Notes: generated by a model not told the origin, from the letters alone. 64,000 bases of DNA from Pseudonocardia thermophila (GCF_900142365.1 NZ_FRAP01000015.1:124001-188000); one strand, 5' to 3'. Counted from the stretch's first letter, positions 8,211 through 16,927 are shown. A program made the numbers and translations.

Positions 8211-9233
8211 GTGCACCGGTCCCTGCTCCGCCTGCTGCCCGCCGCCGCGGCCCTCGCCGTTCTGGCGGCGCTCGCGCTGCACCTGGGCACCGACGAGGTG
8301 CTGGCCACGATCGCCGCGCTCGACGCGGGCGTGCTCGCGGCCGCGGTGGGGATCGGGTTCGTCTCCACGACCGCCAGCGCCACCCGCTGGTGGCTGATCG
8401 CCCGCTCCGCCGGGCTGCGGCTCTCCCTGCGCCGGGCCGTCGCCGACTACTACCGCGCCCAGCTGGCCAACACGGTGCTGCCCGCAGGGGTGCTCGGCGA
8501 CGTGCACCGCGCTGTCGACCACGGCCGCCGCAGCGGCGACCTCGGCGGTGGCGTGCGCGCGGTGATGCTCGACCGCATGGCCGGGCTGGTGGTGCTCGTC
8601 CTGGTCGCGGTCGGGGTGCTGGCCGCCCAGCCGCGGCTGCTGCCCGTGCTCGCCGATCTGGTCCTGCCGTCCGCGGCCGTCGGGCCGGTGCTCGGCGGGC
8701 TCGCCGCGGCCGCGGTCCTCCTCCTGATCGTCTTCCGCCGCCGACTCCTGCCGCTGGTGCGGGACCTGCGCCGGATGGCCACCATGCGCGTCTGGCCGGG
8801 CGTGGTCCTGCTCTCGGGCGTCGCGATCGCCGGCTACCTCGCCACGTTCGTCCTGGCTGCCCGCGCCGCCGGCGTGACGGCGCCGGTGGCCGAGCTGCTG
8901 CCCGCCCTGCTGCTGTCCTTGCTGGTCATGGGGCTGCCGATCAACGTCGGCGGGTTCGGCCCGCGCGAGGCCGTCGCCGCCGTCGCGTTCGCGGCGCAGG
9001 GGCTGGGCGCGGCGGCCGGGTTCGCCACCTCCGTCGGCTACGGGGTGCTCTGCCTGGTGGCCTGCCTGCCCGGGTTGCTGACGCTCGTCCGTCGGCTCCG
9101 GCCGGTCCCGCCCCTGGACCTACCGGCTCCGTCGTGCGGACTCGCGTCACCGCGGCCCGATCACGCGAGCAGCCCGCGTCGCATCGCCGCCGCGACGGCC
9201 GACGCCCGGTCGGAGACCTCCAGCCGGTCGTAG
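8211..9233 (+). CDS. Lysylphosphatidylglycerol synthase TM-region / flippase-like membrane protein (UPF0104)
   Basis: About 340 residues with seven to eight hydrophobic helices and the family signatures RWWLIARSAGLRLSLRRAV, YYRAQLANTVLPAGVLGD and LPINVGGFGPREA. These AglD/UPF0104 proteins are polytopic and are thought to move or transfer lipid-linked intermediates. GTG 8211 is preferred over an in-frame ATG at 8121 because the latter overlaps the FabG gene and lies before the hairpin at 8140-8158; no strong ribosome site marks it. The last 25 residues overlap the convergent response regulator by 73 bp and are low complexity, so the C-terminus may be an extension. Confidence 0.75.
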   Translation: MHRSLLRLLPAAAALAVLAALALHLGTDEVLATIAALDAGVLAAAVGIGFVSTTASATRWWLIARSAGLRLSLRRAVADYYRAQLANTVLPAGVLGDVHRAVDHGRRSGDLGGGVRAVMLDRMAGLVVLVLVAVGVLAAQPRLLPVLADLVLPSAAVGPVLGGLAAAAVLLLIVFRRRLLPLVRDLRRMATMRVWPGVVLLSGVAIAGYLATFVLAARAAGVTAPVAELLPALLLSLLVMGLPINVGGFGPREAVAAVAFAAQGLGAAAGFATSVGYGVLCLVACLPGLLTLVRRLRPVPPLDLPAPSCGLASPRPDHASSPRRIAAATADARSETSSRS

Positions 9234-9826
9234 ATGCGCTGCAGGTGCGTCTTCACGGTGGCGACGCTCAGGCACAGCTCGGACGCGATCTGCGCCGCCG
9301 AGCGGCCGTCGGCTGCCAGCCGCAGCACCTGCGTCTCCCGCGCGCTGAGCAGCGGGCGGTCCGCGAGCTTGCGGCGGGTCCGGATCTCGTCGACGAGCCC
9401 CGTCTGGAACGCCGACGGGATGACGGTGCCGCCTCGCGCCACCGTGCGCACGGTCTCGGCGATCTCACCGGCACTGCTCGACTTCAGCAGGAACGCGCGG
9501 GCGCCCTGGCTGAAGGCGTCGTAGACCGTTGCGTTGTCGCCGTAGGCCGAGAGCACCACCGTCCGGGTCGGACAATCCTCGGCCTCCAGGGCGGCCAGCA
9601 CCTCCAGTCCGGCCAGCTCGGGGAGCCGCATGTCCAGGATCGCGACGTCGGGATGCAGCGCGTGGATCTGTGTGAGGGCCTCCCGGCCGGTCGCGACCGC
9701 GGCGACGACGTGCAGCCCGTGCTGGCCGTTCAGCGCCTGCGTCAGGCCGTCCCGGTAGATCGGGTGGTCGTCGGCGATCAGGATGCTGATGCCACCGGAG
9801 CGCCGAGGACGATCGGGCTCAGCCAT
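9161..9826 (-). CDS. NarL/LuxR-family response regulator
   Basis: 221-residue two-domain regulator. The receiver begins ILIADDHPIYRDGL, with the phospho-acceptor Asp in VAILDMRLPE and Lys in FLLKSS; the GerE-type helix-turn-helix is LSARETQVLRLAADG to VKTHLQRIYDRL near residues 155-205. ATG 9826 has GGGAGGA upstream and overlaps the end of the hybrid kinase gene by 8 bp, so the two are a coupled sensor-regulator pair. The divergent DUF1028 cluster is a plausible target. Confidence 0.85.
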   Translation of the reverse strand: MAEPDRPRRSGGISILIADDHPIYRDGLTQALNGQHGLHVVAAVATGREALTQIHALHPDVAILDMRLPELAGLEVLAALEAEDCPTRTVVLSAYGDNATVYDAFSQGARAFLLKSSSAGEIAETVRTVARGGTVIPSAFQTGLVDEIRTRRKLADRPLLSARETQVLRLAADGRSAAQIASELCLSVATVKTHLQRIYDRLEVSDRASAVAAAMRRGLLA

Positions 9827-11780
9827 CGTGGGTCCTCCCGGTGGTGAGCGCATGGACGCGCCGGAGCAGTTCGAGCACGGCGACCGGCTTCGTGATGTAG
9901 TCGTCGGCGCCCGCGCACCGTATCTGCCGGATCCGCGCATCGGTCGCGTCCGCGGAGAAGACCGCGACCGGGACGGCCGCGGTCCGCGGATCCGCCCGTA
10001 GCGCCGCGAGGACCTGCTCGCCGCTCATGTCGGGCAGGTGCAGGTCCAGCAGCACCACGTCCGGCCGGATCGCGCGGGCCCGGGCCACCCCGCTCTCGCC
10101 GGTGCCTGCGACGGCCAGCTCGATCTCCCGGCGCAGCGCGAGGATCTTCTGCACCAGCTCGACGTTCGTGTCGTCGTTCTCGACGTAGAGCACCCGGGTG
10201 GGCGCGGGGAACTCCGGCAGCTCGTCGGGGTCCTCCGGGGCGTCGTCGGCCAGCACGGAGGCGACGGCCTCGGGGGTGGCCTCGCGCCGGGGCAGATCGA
10301 TGTAGAAAGTGCTGCCGGTGCCGTCCTGGGGGAGGACGCCGATGGTGCCGCCCATCGCCTCGACGAGCCGCTTCGACAGCGCCAGCCCCAGCCCCGTGCC
10401 CTCCGTGCCGACCTCGGCGGCCGCGAGCCGGGTGAACGGCAGGAACAGCTTGTCGAGATCGTCGGGATCCAGGCCGGGGCCGGTGTCGGAGATCAGTATG
10501 CGCAGCGTCGCCACGTCCACCTCGGCGAACCGCACGTCGACGCGCCCGTTTCTCCGGTTGTACTTGATGCCGTTGGTGATCAGGTTGATGAGCACCTGCT
10601 TGAGACGCCGCGGATCGGCCTCGACGAACTGGTAGAGCCCCGCGTGCAGATCGACCGCCAGTTCGATCCCGTGGCGGCCGGCCAGCGGGCTCAGCAACTC
10701 GACGGCCGAGGCGACCGGAGCCACCGCGTGCACGACCTCGAGCTGGATGTCAATGTGGCCCGCCTCGATCCTGGCCTGGTCGAGCAGCTCGTTGATGAAC
10801 GTGAGGAGCAGGCTGCTCGCGTCGAGGATCCGGGACACCGCCTGCTGCGCGTCGCCGGGCAAGGCCCGCCGCTGCAGCAGCTGCCCGAAGCCGATGATCG
10901 CGTTCAGCGGCGTGCGCAGCTCATGGCTCATGCGGGAGAGCAGCTCACTCTTGGCCTGGCTGGCCTTCTCGGCCCGGTCCCGGGCGGCCCGGGCGGAGGC
11001 CTGCGCCCGCTTGAGGTCGGTGATCTCCGTGGAGATCCCCGCGACGGCGACCACCCGCCCCTCGCCGTCGAACAGCGGGAACTTCACCGAGCGGTACGCG
11101 CCGTGCGGGCCGACCGCAGGCTCCTCGAACTCATGCGCGCGCCCGGTGCTGAACACCAGCGCGTCGTTCTCGTCGAACGCGCGGGCCATCTCGGGCGGGA
11201 ACACGACGTCGTTCGTCTGCCCGATCAGCGACGCCGCGGACGCCCCGAAGTGCTGGGCGAAGTACTCGTTCGCGTAGACGAACCGACGCTGCGTGTCCTT
11301 GATGTAGATCAGCGCGGGGGACTTCTCGACGATGTCGTGCAGGTGCGACGGGTTGGGCGCGTCCGGGCGGGACCACCGCTGCGGGCCGGGAAGCACGGAG
11401 ACGACGAACTCGCGGTCCCCGTCGGGCAGCTCGTCCAGCTCCGTCGCCTTGATCTCGACGCGCAGGCCCTCCGCGCCGCGGGGCCTGCGCAGCAGTGCGG
11501 GCCAGCCCAGGCGCCCGGCCCCGGCCCGCAGCAGCGCCGACGCCGTCGTGGCGGTCGTCTCGTGCGCGACGACCTCCTCGAGCGTGCTGCCGACCAGCTC
11601 ATCGGGGGTCGTCCCGACCAGGTCGCAGAGCGCCCGGTTCGCCTGCTCGATCACCGCGCCGCCGTCGGGTCCCGCGGGCGGAACGCGCACGATCGCGTGG
11701 GCGACGGGCAGCGACCAGAAGATCGTGTCGCCGTGCAGCTCCGGCGAGCGTACGCGCGTCGTGCCGGATCGAGGCGTCAC
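9819..11780 (-). CDS. Hybrid sensor histidine kinase with PAS domains and receiver
   Basis: 653 residues, no transmembrane segment or signal peptide, so probably a cytoplasmic sensor. Order: a PAS-like domain (about 15-135), a second PAS/PAC domain (about 140-255, ending GISTEITDLKRAQ), a coiled linker, HisKA with the phospho-accepting His in SRMSHELRTPLNAIIGFG (near 281), HATPase with DTGPGLD and GTEGTGLGL, and a C-terminal receiver (VLYVENDDTN, VVLLDLHLPDMSG, YITKPV). GTG 11780 follows GAGGGGGA; an in-frame start 45 bp upstream exists without a better site. It is coupled to the downstream response regulator, suggesting a phosphorelay. Confidence 0.85.
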   Translation of the reverse strand: MTPRSGTTRVRSPELHGDTIFWSLPVAHAIVRVPPAGPDGGAVIEQANRALCDLVGTTPDELVGSTLEEVVAHETTATTASALLRAGAGRLGWPALLRRPRGAEGLRVEIKATELDELPDGDREFVVSVLPGPQRWSRPDAPNPSHLHDIVEKSPALIYIKDTQRRFVYANEYFAQHFGASAASLIGQTNDVVFPPEMARAFDENDALVFSTGRAHEFEEPAVGPHGAYRSVKFPLFDGEGRVVAVAGISTEITDLKRAQASARAARDRAEKASQAKSELLSRMSHELRTPLNAIIGFGQLLQRRALPGDAQQAVSRILDASSLLLTFINELLDQARIEAGHIDIQLEVVHAVAPVASAVELLSPLAGRHGIELAVDLHAGLYQFVEADPRRLKQVLINLITNGIKYNRRNGRVDVRFAEVDVATLRILISDTGPGLDPDDLDKLFLPFTRLAAAEVGTEGTGLGLALSKRLVEAMGGTIGVLPQDGTGSTFYIDLPRREATPEAVASVLADDAPEDPDELPEFPAPTRVLYVENDDTNVELVQKILALRREIELAVAGTGESGVARARAIRPDVVLLDLHLPDMSGEQVLAALRADPRTAAVPVAVFSADATDARIRQIRCAGADDYITKPVAVLELLRRVHALTTGRTHDG

Positions 11781-12116
11781 ACAGCGTCCCCCTCGTCGAG
11801 TCCTCCGGACCTGGCCTGGCCCCACTAGTTCGGCCGGCGTCCACGTGGTGGCGCGTACGACCGTACCCCGCGATCGGCGCCGATCGGCCTGCGCACCCCG
11901 GACCCGGCCGAAGGGATGAACGCAGGTTCATCCCCTCCTCGTCGATCGGCTGATTGTGGCGTTCATGCGCTGCTCGCGATGCTTGCGGCCGTACGGATCA
12001 CGGGCCTGTCGGCCCGGCTCTCGAACCGGCGACACGGACTGCCGGTCGATCACGACGACACATGCCCGGCGCTGCGTGCTGCGCCGGACGACCTGGCACG
12101 AGGAGGTGCGGAGCGC
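11781..12116. promoter_or_regulatory. Divergent promoter region between hybrid kinase and DUF1028 gene
   Basis: 336 bp with no gene. It carries a perfect 16-bp palindrome CGATCGGCGCCGATCG (11871-11886) and, 27 bp further, an inverted repeat with 9-bp arms (11913-11934, listed separately). A GAGGAGG ribosome site for the DUF1028 gene is at its right end. Both symmetric elements are candidate operators for the adjoining LuxR-type regulator; this is inference. Confidence 0.55.
11913..11934. repeat. Inverted repeat with perfect 9-bp arms
   Basis: GGGATGAAC (11913-11921) and GTTCATCCC (11926-11934) are separated by GCAG. The spacing suits a dimeric regulator or a small hairpin about 180 bp upstream of the DUF1028 start. 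Confidence 0.6.
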
Positions 12117-13046
12117 ATGACTTACTCGATCCTCGGCCTCGATCCGCAGGCGGGACAGATCGGGGTGGCGGTCCAGTCGCACTTCTTCGCGGTGGGCAGC
12201 CAGGTCGCCTGGGCCCGGCCGGGCGTCGGCGTGATCGCGACCCAGGCGCTCGTCGAGCCCACCTACGGATCGCGCGGCCTGGAGCTGCTCGCTGCGGGGG
12301 CGTCCCCGCAGGACGCCCTCGACGCGCTGCTCGCGGCCGACCCCCACGCGGACACCCGGCAAGTGGCGATGCTGACCGTCTCCGGGGACGGGGCAACACA
12401 CACCGGTGCAGGCTGCATCGGGTTCGCCGGGCACGCCGTCTCCGCCCACGCCCGGGCGCAGGCCAACCTGGTGGCGTCCACGGACATCTGCGCCGCCATG
12501 ACCGACGCCTTCGAGTCGGCCGTGGGTCCGCTGGCCGAACGCCTGATCGCCGCGCTGTGCGCCGCCGAGGAGCACGGGGGCGACCTGCGCGGTCAGCAGG
12601 CCGCTGCGCTGCGCGTGGTCCGGACCGAGCCCACCGGCAACGCGGTCGAGGACGTGGTAGTCGATCTGCGCGTCGACGACGCGGTGCGTCCGCTGGACGA
12701 GCTCGCACGGTTGCTCATCCGCTCCCGCGCGCTCGCCGGGCTGCTCCGGCTCCTGCAGACCCCCGGGCTGCTGACCGGCGAGTTCCGCGCGTCGGAACCC
12801 GCGGTGGCCGCGGCGCTCGACGAGCTGGACCGGGCCCAGGCGCTCGCCGGGCCGGACAACACGGAACCGCTGGTGTGGAAAGGGCTGCTGTTGGCCAGGG
12901 CGGGCCGGACCGAGGAGGCCCGGGTCTGCTTCGGTGCCGCCCGGCGCACGATCCCGCGCCTCGGCCTGCTCCTGCGCCGGCTCGCCGCCGCCGGCATGTG
13001 GACCCGCGGCACCGCCGAGCTCGACGCCCTGATGCCCGACCGCTGA
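12117..13046 (+). CDS. DUF1028 family Ntn-hydrolase-fold protein
   Basis: 309-residue protein. The N-terminal two thirds show the DUF1028 pattern (SILGLDPQAGQIGVAVQSH, AWARPGVGVIATQA, AAMLTV-type strand, LRGQQAAALRVV, DLRVDDAVRPLDEL), a fold related to Ntn hydrolases. The C-terminal 80 residues are helical and TPR-like (LVWKGLLLARAGRTEEA). The family's reaction is not established; members often sit in amino-acid or purine catabolic operons. ATG 12117 has GAGGAGG upstream. It opens a rightward cluster, 29 bp before the NTF2-like gene. Confidence 0.8.
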   Translation: MTYSILGLDPQAGQIGVAVQSHFFAVGSQVAWARPGVGVIATQALVEPTYGSRGLELLAAGASPQDALDALLAADPHADTRQVAMLTVSGDGATHTGAGCIGFAGHAVSAHARAQANLVASTDICAAMTDAFESAVGPLAERLIAALCAAEEHGGDLRGQQAAALRVVRTEPTGNAVEDVVVDLRVDDAVRPLDELARLLIRSRALAGLLRLLQTPGLLTGEFRASEPAVAAALDELDRAQALAGPDNTEPLVWKGLLLARAGRTEEARVCFGAARRTIPRLGLLLRRLAAAGMWTRGTAELDALMPDR

Positions 13047-13075
13047 CGACAGAGGACCGAGGGAAGGACGAATCG

Positions 13076-13639
13076 ATGTCGACGATCGACCAGGATCGTG
13101 AGCAGATCCTCAAGCTGCACAAGGACTGGTGGGAGGCCAACCACCAGCTCGTCATCCCGCTGATGGAGACCGCGTTCCCGGCGGGCGACGCCTACCTGAT
13201 GTTCAACCTCAACGGCCACCCCTACTTCGGCATCGAGGAGAAGGTCGAGCTCTGGAAGCACTACCAGAACGAGCTCGACATCGTCGCCTTCCCCGACATC
13301 CGCATCATGCGCCTGACGATCTCCGGCGACATGGCCTGGTTGGCCTGCGAGGGCATCTTCCCGATGCGGGTCATCGGGTCGTCGGGCACCGGGTCGGCCA
13401 CGTGGCGCACCGAGCAGGGGGTCGAGTACGACCCGTTCGGCCTGCGGGCCACGGAGATCTACCAGCGCGACGACGGCGACGGCAACCCGGTTTGGAAGAT
13501 GTGGCACTTCCACTGCTCGCCGATGCCGCCCGCGGACGAGCCGCGGCCCGGTCTGGGCGGCACGCGGCAGGAGCGCGGCCTGGGTGGGGGCCCTGGCATC
13601 ACGCCGCTGCGCGTGACCAGTGAAGGCGTGCGCTCCTGA
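13076..13639 (+). CDS. NTF2-like (SnoaL/DUF4440 type) protein
   Basis: 187 residues with an NTF2-like start (residues 5-135: DREQILKLHKDWWEANHQ, a LFNLNG-like strand, ELDIVAFPDIRIMRLTISGDMAWLAC) and a Gly/Pro-rich tail. The fold forms a small-molecule pocket and may be an enzyme or a binding protein; catalytic residues cannot be assigned. ATG 13076 follows GAGGGAAGG. It shares a unit with the DUF1028 gene, and a hairpin follows it. Confidence 0.65.
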   Translation: MSTIDQDREQILKLHKDWWEANHQLVIPLMETAFPAGDAYLMFNLNGHPYFGIEEKVELWKHYQNELDIVAFPDIRIMRLTISGDMAWLACEGIFPMRVIGSSGTGSATWRTEQGVEYDPFGLRATEIYQRDDGDGNPVWKMWHFHCSPMPPADEPRPGLGGTRQERGLGGGPGITPLRVTSEGVRS

Positions 13640-13648
13640 CCTCCGGAC

Positions 13649-13679
13649 GGCGGGCCGGTCCGCGACCGCCCGGCCCGCC
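13649..13679 (+). terminator. Possible attenuating hairpin inside the DUF1028 cluster
   Basis: GGCGGGCCG (13649-13657) pairs perfectly with CGGCCCGCC (13671-13679) across a 13-nt loop, 10 bp after the NTF2-like stop. The next gene starts 39 bp later, so this may only partly stop transcription. Confidence 0.4.
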
Positions 13680-13717
13680 CTCCACCCACCCCCTCGACCC
13701 CCGATGGAGGAGAGCCT

Positions 13718-14707
13718 GTGGCCGAGACGCCCGTCGGAGTCTTCATCGCCACGTCCACCGCACCCGGGCAGATCCCGCCACTGGCCGCGAGAGCCGAGGA
13801 CCTGGGGTTCGGCGAGCTGTGGCTGGCCGAGGACTACTTCTGCTACGGCGGATTCACCGCCGCCGCCCTCGCGCTGGCCGCGACCCGCCGCATCGCCGTC
13901 GGTGTAGGGATCGTGGCCGCGGTCGCCCGCCATCCCGCGGTGACCGCGATGGAGATCGCCACCCTGGCCGGTGCCCACCCCGGCCGCTTCCTGCCCGGCA
14001 TCGGGCACGGGCTGCCGATGTGGATGGACCAGATGGGGATCGCCGCGCCGTCCCCGCTCAGCGCCCTCACCGAGTGCGTCGAGGGCGTGCGGGAGCTGCT
14101 GCGCGGCGGCACAGTGGACCGCACCGGCAGGCAGTTCACGTTCAAGGGCATCACCGCGGTGCACCCTCCGCAGATCGACGTGCCGATCCTGACCGGCGTG
14201 CTGGGGCCGAAGTCGTTGAGGCTGTCCGGGCGCATCGCCGACGGCACCGTGATGAGCGTGCTCGCCGGCACCAGGTACCTGGAGGCCGCGGCGGGCCACA
14301 TCCGTGACGGCATGGCCGAGGCGGGCCGCACCGAGCATCTCCTTCCGACGTTCGCGCTGTTCAGCGTGCACCGCGACGGCGCCGTCGCGAAGTCGGCGGT
14401 CCGCCCGGCGCTCGCCATGTACATCACTGCGCTGGGCGCCCAGAGCCCGCTCACCGGCGCCTTCGGCTACAACGAGGAGATCGCGCGGATGCTGGCGGAG
14501 ATCCCGGCAGCGGACCTGCCCGACGAGCTTCCGCAGGAGTGGATAGACACGCTCACGGTCGCCGGCGATCCCGATGAGGTCGCGGCGCGCATCAAGGACC
14601 TGCTCGCCGCAGGGGCGACCAGCGTCGTGCTCTCCCCCGTGACCGCCGAAACGGCCGACGCCGAGCTGGAGCTGGCGGCGCAGGCCGTCCTGCCCCAGCT
14701 GTCCTGA
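13718..14707 (+). CDS. LLM-class flavin/F420-dependent oxidoreductase
   Basis: 329-residue luciferase-like monooxygenase fold (TIM barrel). Typical segments are LAARAEDLGFGELWLAEDYF, ATRRIAVGVGIVAAVARHPAV, HPGRFLPGIGHG and VAGDPDEVAARIKDLLAAG. The pattern resembles F420-dependent enzymes of actinobacteria more than FMN monooxygenases, but cofactor and substrate cannot be decided from sequence. GTG 13718 follows GGAGGAGAG. It ends 7 bp before the hydrolase gene. Confidence 0.8.
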   Translation: MAETPVGVFIATSTAPGQIPPLAARAEDLGFGELWLAEDYFCYGGFTAAALALAATRRIAVGVGIVAAVARHPAVTAMEIATLAGAHPGRFLPGIGHGLPMWMDQMGIAAPSPLSALTECVEGVRELLRGGTVDRTGRQFTFKGITAVHPPQIDVPILTGVLGPKSLRLSGRIADGTVMSVLAGTRYLEAAAGHIRDGMAEAGRTEHLLPTFALFSVHRDGAVAKSAVRPALAMYITALGAQSPLTGAFGYNEEIARMLAEIPAADLPDELPQEWIDTLTVAGDPDEVAARIKDLLAAGATSVVLSPVTAETADAELELAAQAVLPQLS

Positions 14708-14714
14708 GGACCCG

Positions 14715-15536
14715 ATGTCTCCAGACGAAAACACGCCCACCGCGTGGCGCGCCGGTCCGATCGCCTACCTGCACTGGGCCGGAGCCCCGCACCGTGTCCC
14801 GATCCTGTTCCTGCACCCGGTCAACACGGCGGCCGCCGTGTGGCGGCACGTGGTGACGTGCCTCGCCGGGGAACGGGCGGCGATCGCCGTCGACTACCGG
14901 GGGCACGGCCGGTCCGCGTCGGGCGGCCCCTACCTGCCGCGCGACTACGCCGAGGACGCGCTGCGCGTGCTCGACGACGCCCGCGTGGCGCGCGCGCACG
15001 TCGTGTGCGGATCGATCGGTGGCGCGGTGGCGGTCGAGCTGGCTGCGCTCGCACCCGACCGCGTGCTGAGCATCTGCGCCTTCGGCGCCGGCCTGCGGAT
15101 CGGCTGGTCGGAGGAGCAGCTGCAGGCCGTCGAGACCGAATTGCGCCGGGTCGGCGTGCGGGCCTGGTTCACCAGGCACGGGGCCGGGATCCTCGGGCCC
15201 GACGCGCGGCCGGGTGCCGCTCGTGAACTGGCCGAGCTCGCCTCCCGAGGCGTCGACGGACCCCGTGATCCCGACGTCGTCGTGGAGGTGATCCGGGCGA
15301 CGTTCGGGCAGGCCGACTCGCGCCCCGCCGCGCAGCGGCTGCGCCAGCCGCCACCCGCCCGGGTGTTCGTCGGCCTGCACGATCCCACCTGTCCCCTGGA
15401 GGCGGGCCGAGAGCTGGCGAAATACCTCGGGGGTGAGGTCGACATGATGCCGGGCCTCGGCCATCTGCCGATGCTGGAGGATCCGCGCGCGACCGCCGCG
15501 GCGATCAGGGAGTTCCTCGCCGGACTCGACGGCTGA
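14715..15536 (+). CDS. Alpha/beta-hydrolase
   Basis: 273-residue single-domain alpha/beta-hydrolase. It has an oxyanion strand LFLHPVNTAAAVW, the strand IAVDYRGHGRS and an elbow VCGSIGGAVAVE with Ser near residue 101 (first Gly of GxSxG is Cys). The acid is probably in VFVGLHDPTCPLEAG and the His in MPGLGHLPMLEDP. Such proteins act on esters, lactones or C-C bonds. Seven bp separate it from the LLM oxidoreductase, so the two may act in succession. Confidence 0.78.
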   Translation: MSPDENTPTAWRAGPIAYLHWAGAPHRVPILFLHPVNTAAAVWRHVVTCLAGERAAIAVDYRGHGRSASGGPYLPRDYAEDALRVLDDARVARAHVVCGSIGGAVAVELAALAPDRVLSICAFGAGLRIGWSEEQLQAVETELRRVGVRAWFTRHGAGILGPDARPGAARELAELASRGVDGPRDPDVVVEVIRATFGQADSRPAAQRLRQPPPARVFVGLHDPTCPLEAGRELAKYLGGEVDMMPGLGHLPMLEDPRATAAAIREFLAGLDG

Positions 15537-15579
15537 CTCCGCACCGTTCCCCGAACCCGAACCCTGGAGCCGGCGACCG

Positions 15580-16263
15580 ATGACCCCCACGAAGATCATT
15601 GCCGTCTCGCCGCGCAGGCTGGTGCGCTACGGCCTGCGCTTCCTCCTGGGCCACCGCCAGGACGTACGCCTGCTGGCCGAGGTGGACCGGCTCGCGCACG
15701 CCGCGCGACTGCTCACCCACACCGCGCCGCACGTGATCGTCGTCGACGCCGAGGCACTGGACCCGCAGACCCTCGACGCCGCGGTGATGCAGGAGATCCG
15801 CCACCGCCACCCGATGTGCCGGGTGGTGGCGCTGGCGGAACTCGCCGAGGTGCCGCGGTTGCAGCTGAGCAACGTCGGTTTCGCGCGGGTCCTCGACCGC
15901 GACGCCGTGGGGCCGGAGCTGGCGACGACCCTGCAGACCGTCCGTTCCGCCAGGGCCGACGTCCTGCGGATGAACCGGGTCGCCGAGCTGGACAGCGGCG
16001 GCGAGCAGGCGGCGCGCCCGGCCGTGCCGAAGCTGACCGAGCGGGAGTTCGAGGTCCTGACGCTCGTCGCCCTCGGCTGCACCAACAGCGAGATCGCCGA
16101 GCGGCTCTACATCAGCAACGCTGCCGCGAAGTTCCACGTCGGCAGCCTGATCAGGAAGTTCGGGGTGGCCAACCGAACCGCGGTGACTTTCGAGGCGAGC
16201 CGGATCGGCCTGATCCGCCCCACCGGCGCACGAGCCGCACAGAACGTCCGAGCCACTTCGTGA
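15580..16263 (+). CDS. LuxR-family regulator with degenerate receiver domain
   Basis: 227 residues. The C-terminal GerE helix-turn-helix is clear (LTEREFEVLTLVALGCTNSE, IAERLYISNAAAKFHVGSLI). The N-terminal 130 residues align in shape with a receiver, but the acidic pair is replaced (IIAVSPRRLVRYGL) and the conserved Lys region reads FARVLDRD; an Asp is kept in VIVVDAEAL. It therefore probably does not switch by ordinary phosphorylation and may bind a ligand or act constitutively. It is embedded in the DUF1028/LLM cluster, 43 bp after the hydrolase and 16 bp before the CoxG-like gene. Confidence 0.78.
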   Translation: MTPTKIIAVSPRRLVRYGLRFLLGHRQDVRLLAEVDRLAHAARLLTHTAPHVIVVDAEALDPQTLDAAVMQEIRHRHPMCRVVALAELAEVPRLQLSNVGFARVLDRDAVGPELATTLQTVRSARADVLRMNRVAELDSGGEQAARPAVPKLTEREFEVLTLVALGCTNSEIAERLYISNAAAKFHVGSLIRKFGVANRTAVTFEASRIGLIRPTGARAAQNVRATS

Positions 16264-16279
16264 CCACGAGAGCGACGAG

Positions 16280-16927
16280 ATGATCCTGGAGAACGAGTTC
16301 ACCCTCTCCGCGCCCATCGCGGACGTGTGGACGGCCCTCAACGAACCCGAACTGGTCGCGCCCTGCTTCCCCGGCGCCGATCTGACCTCGTGCACCGGCG
16401 ACAGCTTCACCGGCATCGTGAAGGTGAAGCTCGGGCCGATCTCGCTGACCTACCGCGGCGAGGGTGCCTACGTCGAGCGCGACGACGCGAACCACACCGT
16501 GGTCATCGCGGCGAAGGGCCGCGACGCCCGGGGCAACGGGACCGCGGAGGCCCTGGTGACCGGCGAGCTCGTCGAGCTCGCCCCCGGCGAGTGCCGGGTC
16601 CGCATGCGCACCGACATGTCGATCACCGGGCGGCCGGCGCAGTTCGGCCGCGGCGTGATCGCCGATGTCGCCGACTCGATCATCGGCAGGTTCGCCGACT
16701 GCCTCGCCGCCAAGCTCGTCGGCGGGGAGCCCCCGGCCGCGCCCGATCCGGCGCCGGTCCGGCCCCTCCCGGCGGCGGACGCGGCCGGCCCGTCCGGGGA
16801 CGCCGTGCTCGACGTGGCCGACATCGTGAAGGCCGCGGTGCCCAAGCAGGTCCAGCGGGTCGCGCCCGTCGTCGTGGCGATCCTTCTGCTGCTCGCGGTA
16901 CTGGTGAACCGCCGCGCGAGCCGCTAG
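16280..16927 (+). CDS. coxG: CoxG-like SRPBCC protein with C-terminal membrane anchor
   Basis: 215 residues. Residues 1-150 form an SRPBCC domain of the carbon-monoxide dehydrogenase subunit G family (LENEFTLSAPIADVWTALNEP, CFPGADLTSC, FGRGVIADVADSIIGRFADCL). A Pro/Ala linker follows, then a transmembrane helix near residues 193-209 and a short basic end. CoxG proteins anchor or assist molybdenum hydroxylases at the membrane; no such hydroxylase is in this window, so its partner is unknown. It is the last gene of the DUF1028 cluster and overlaps the convergent thioesterase by 4 bp. Confidence 0.8.
   Translation: MILENEFTLSAPIADVWTALNEPELVAPCFPGADLTSCTGDSFTGIVKVKLGPISLTYRGEGAYVERDDANHTVVIAAKGRDARGNGTAEALVTGELVELAPGECRVRMRTDMSITGRPAQFGRGVIADVADSIIGRFADCLAAKLVGGEPPAAPDPAPVRPLPAADAAGPSGDAVLDVADIVKAAVPKQVQRVAPVVVAILLLLAVLVNRRASR

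Noticed and set aside
10038-11828. Plus-strand 596-codon frame opposite the hybrid kinase
   Set aside because: Low-complexity translation without domains; the minus strand encodes complete PAS, HisKA, HATPase and receiver motifs.
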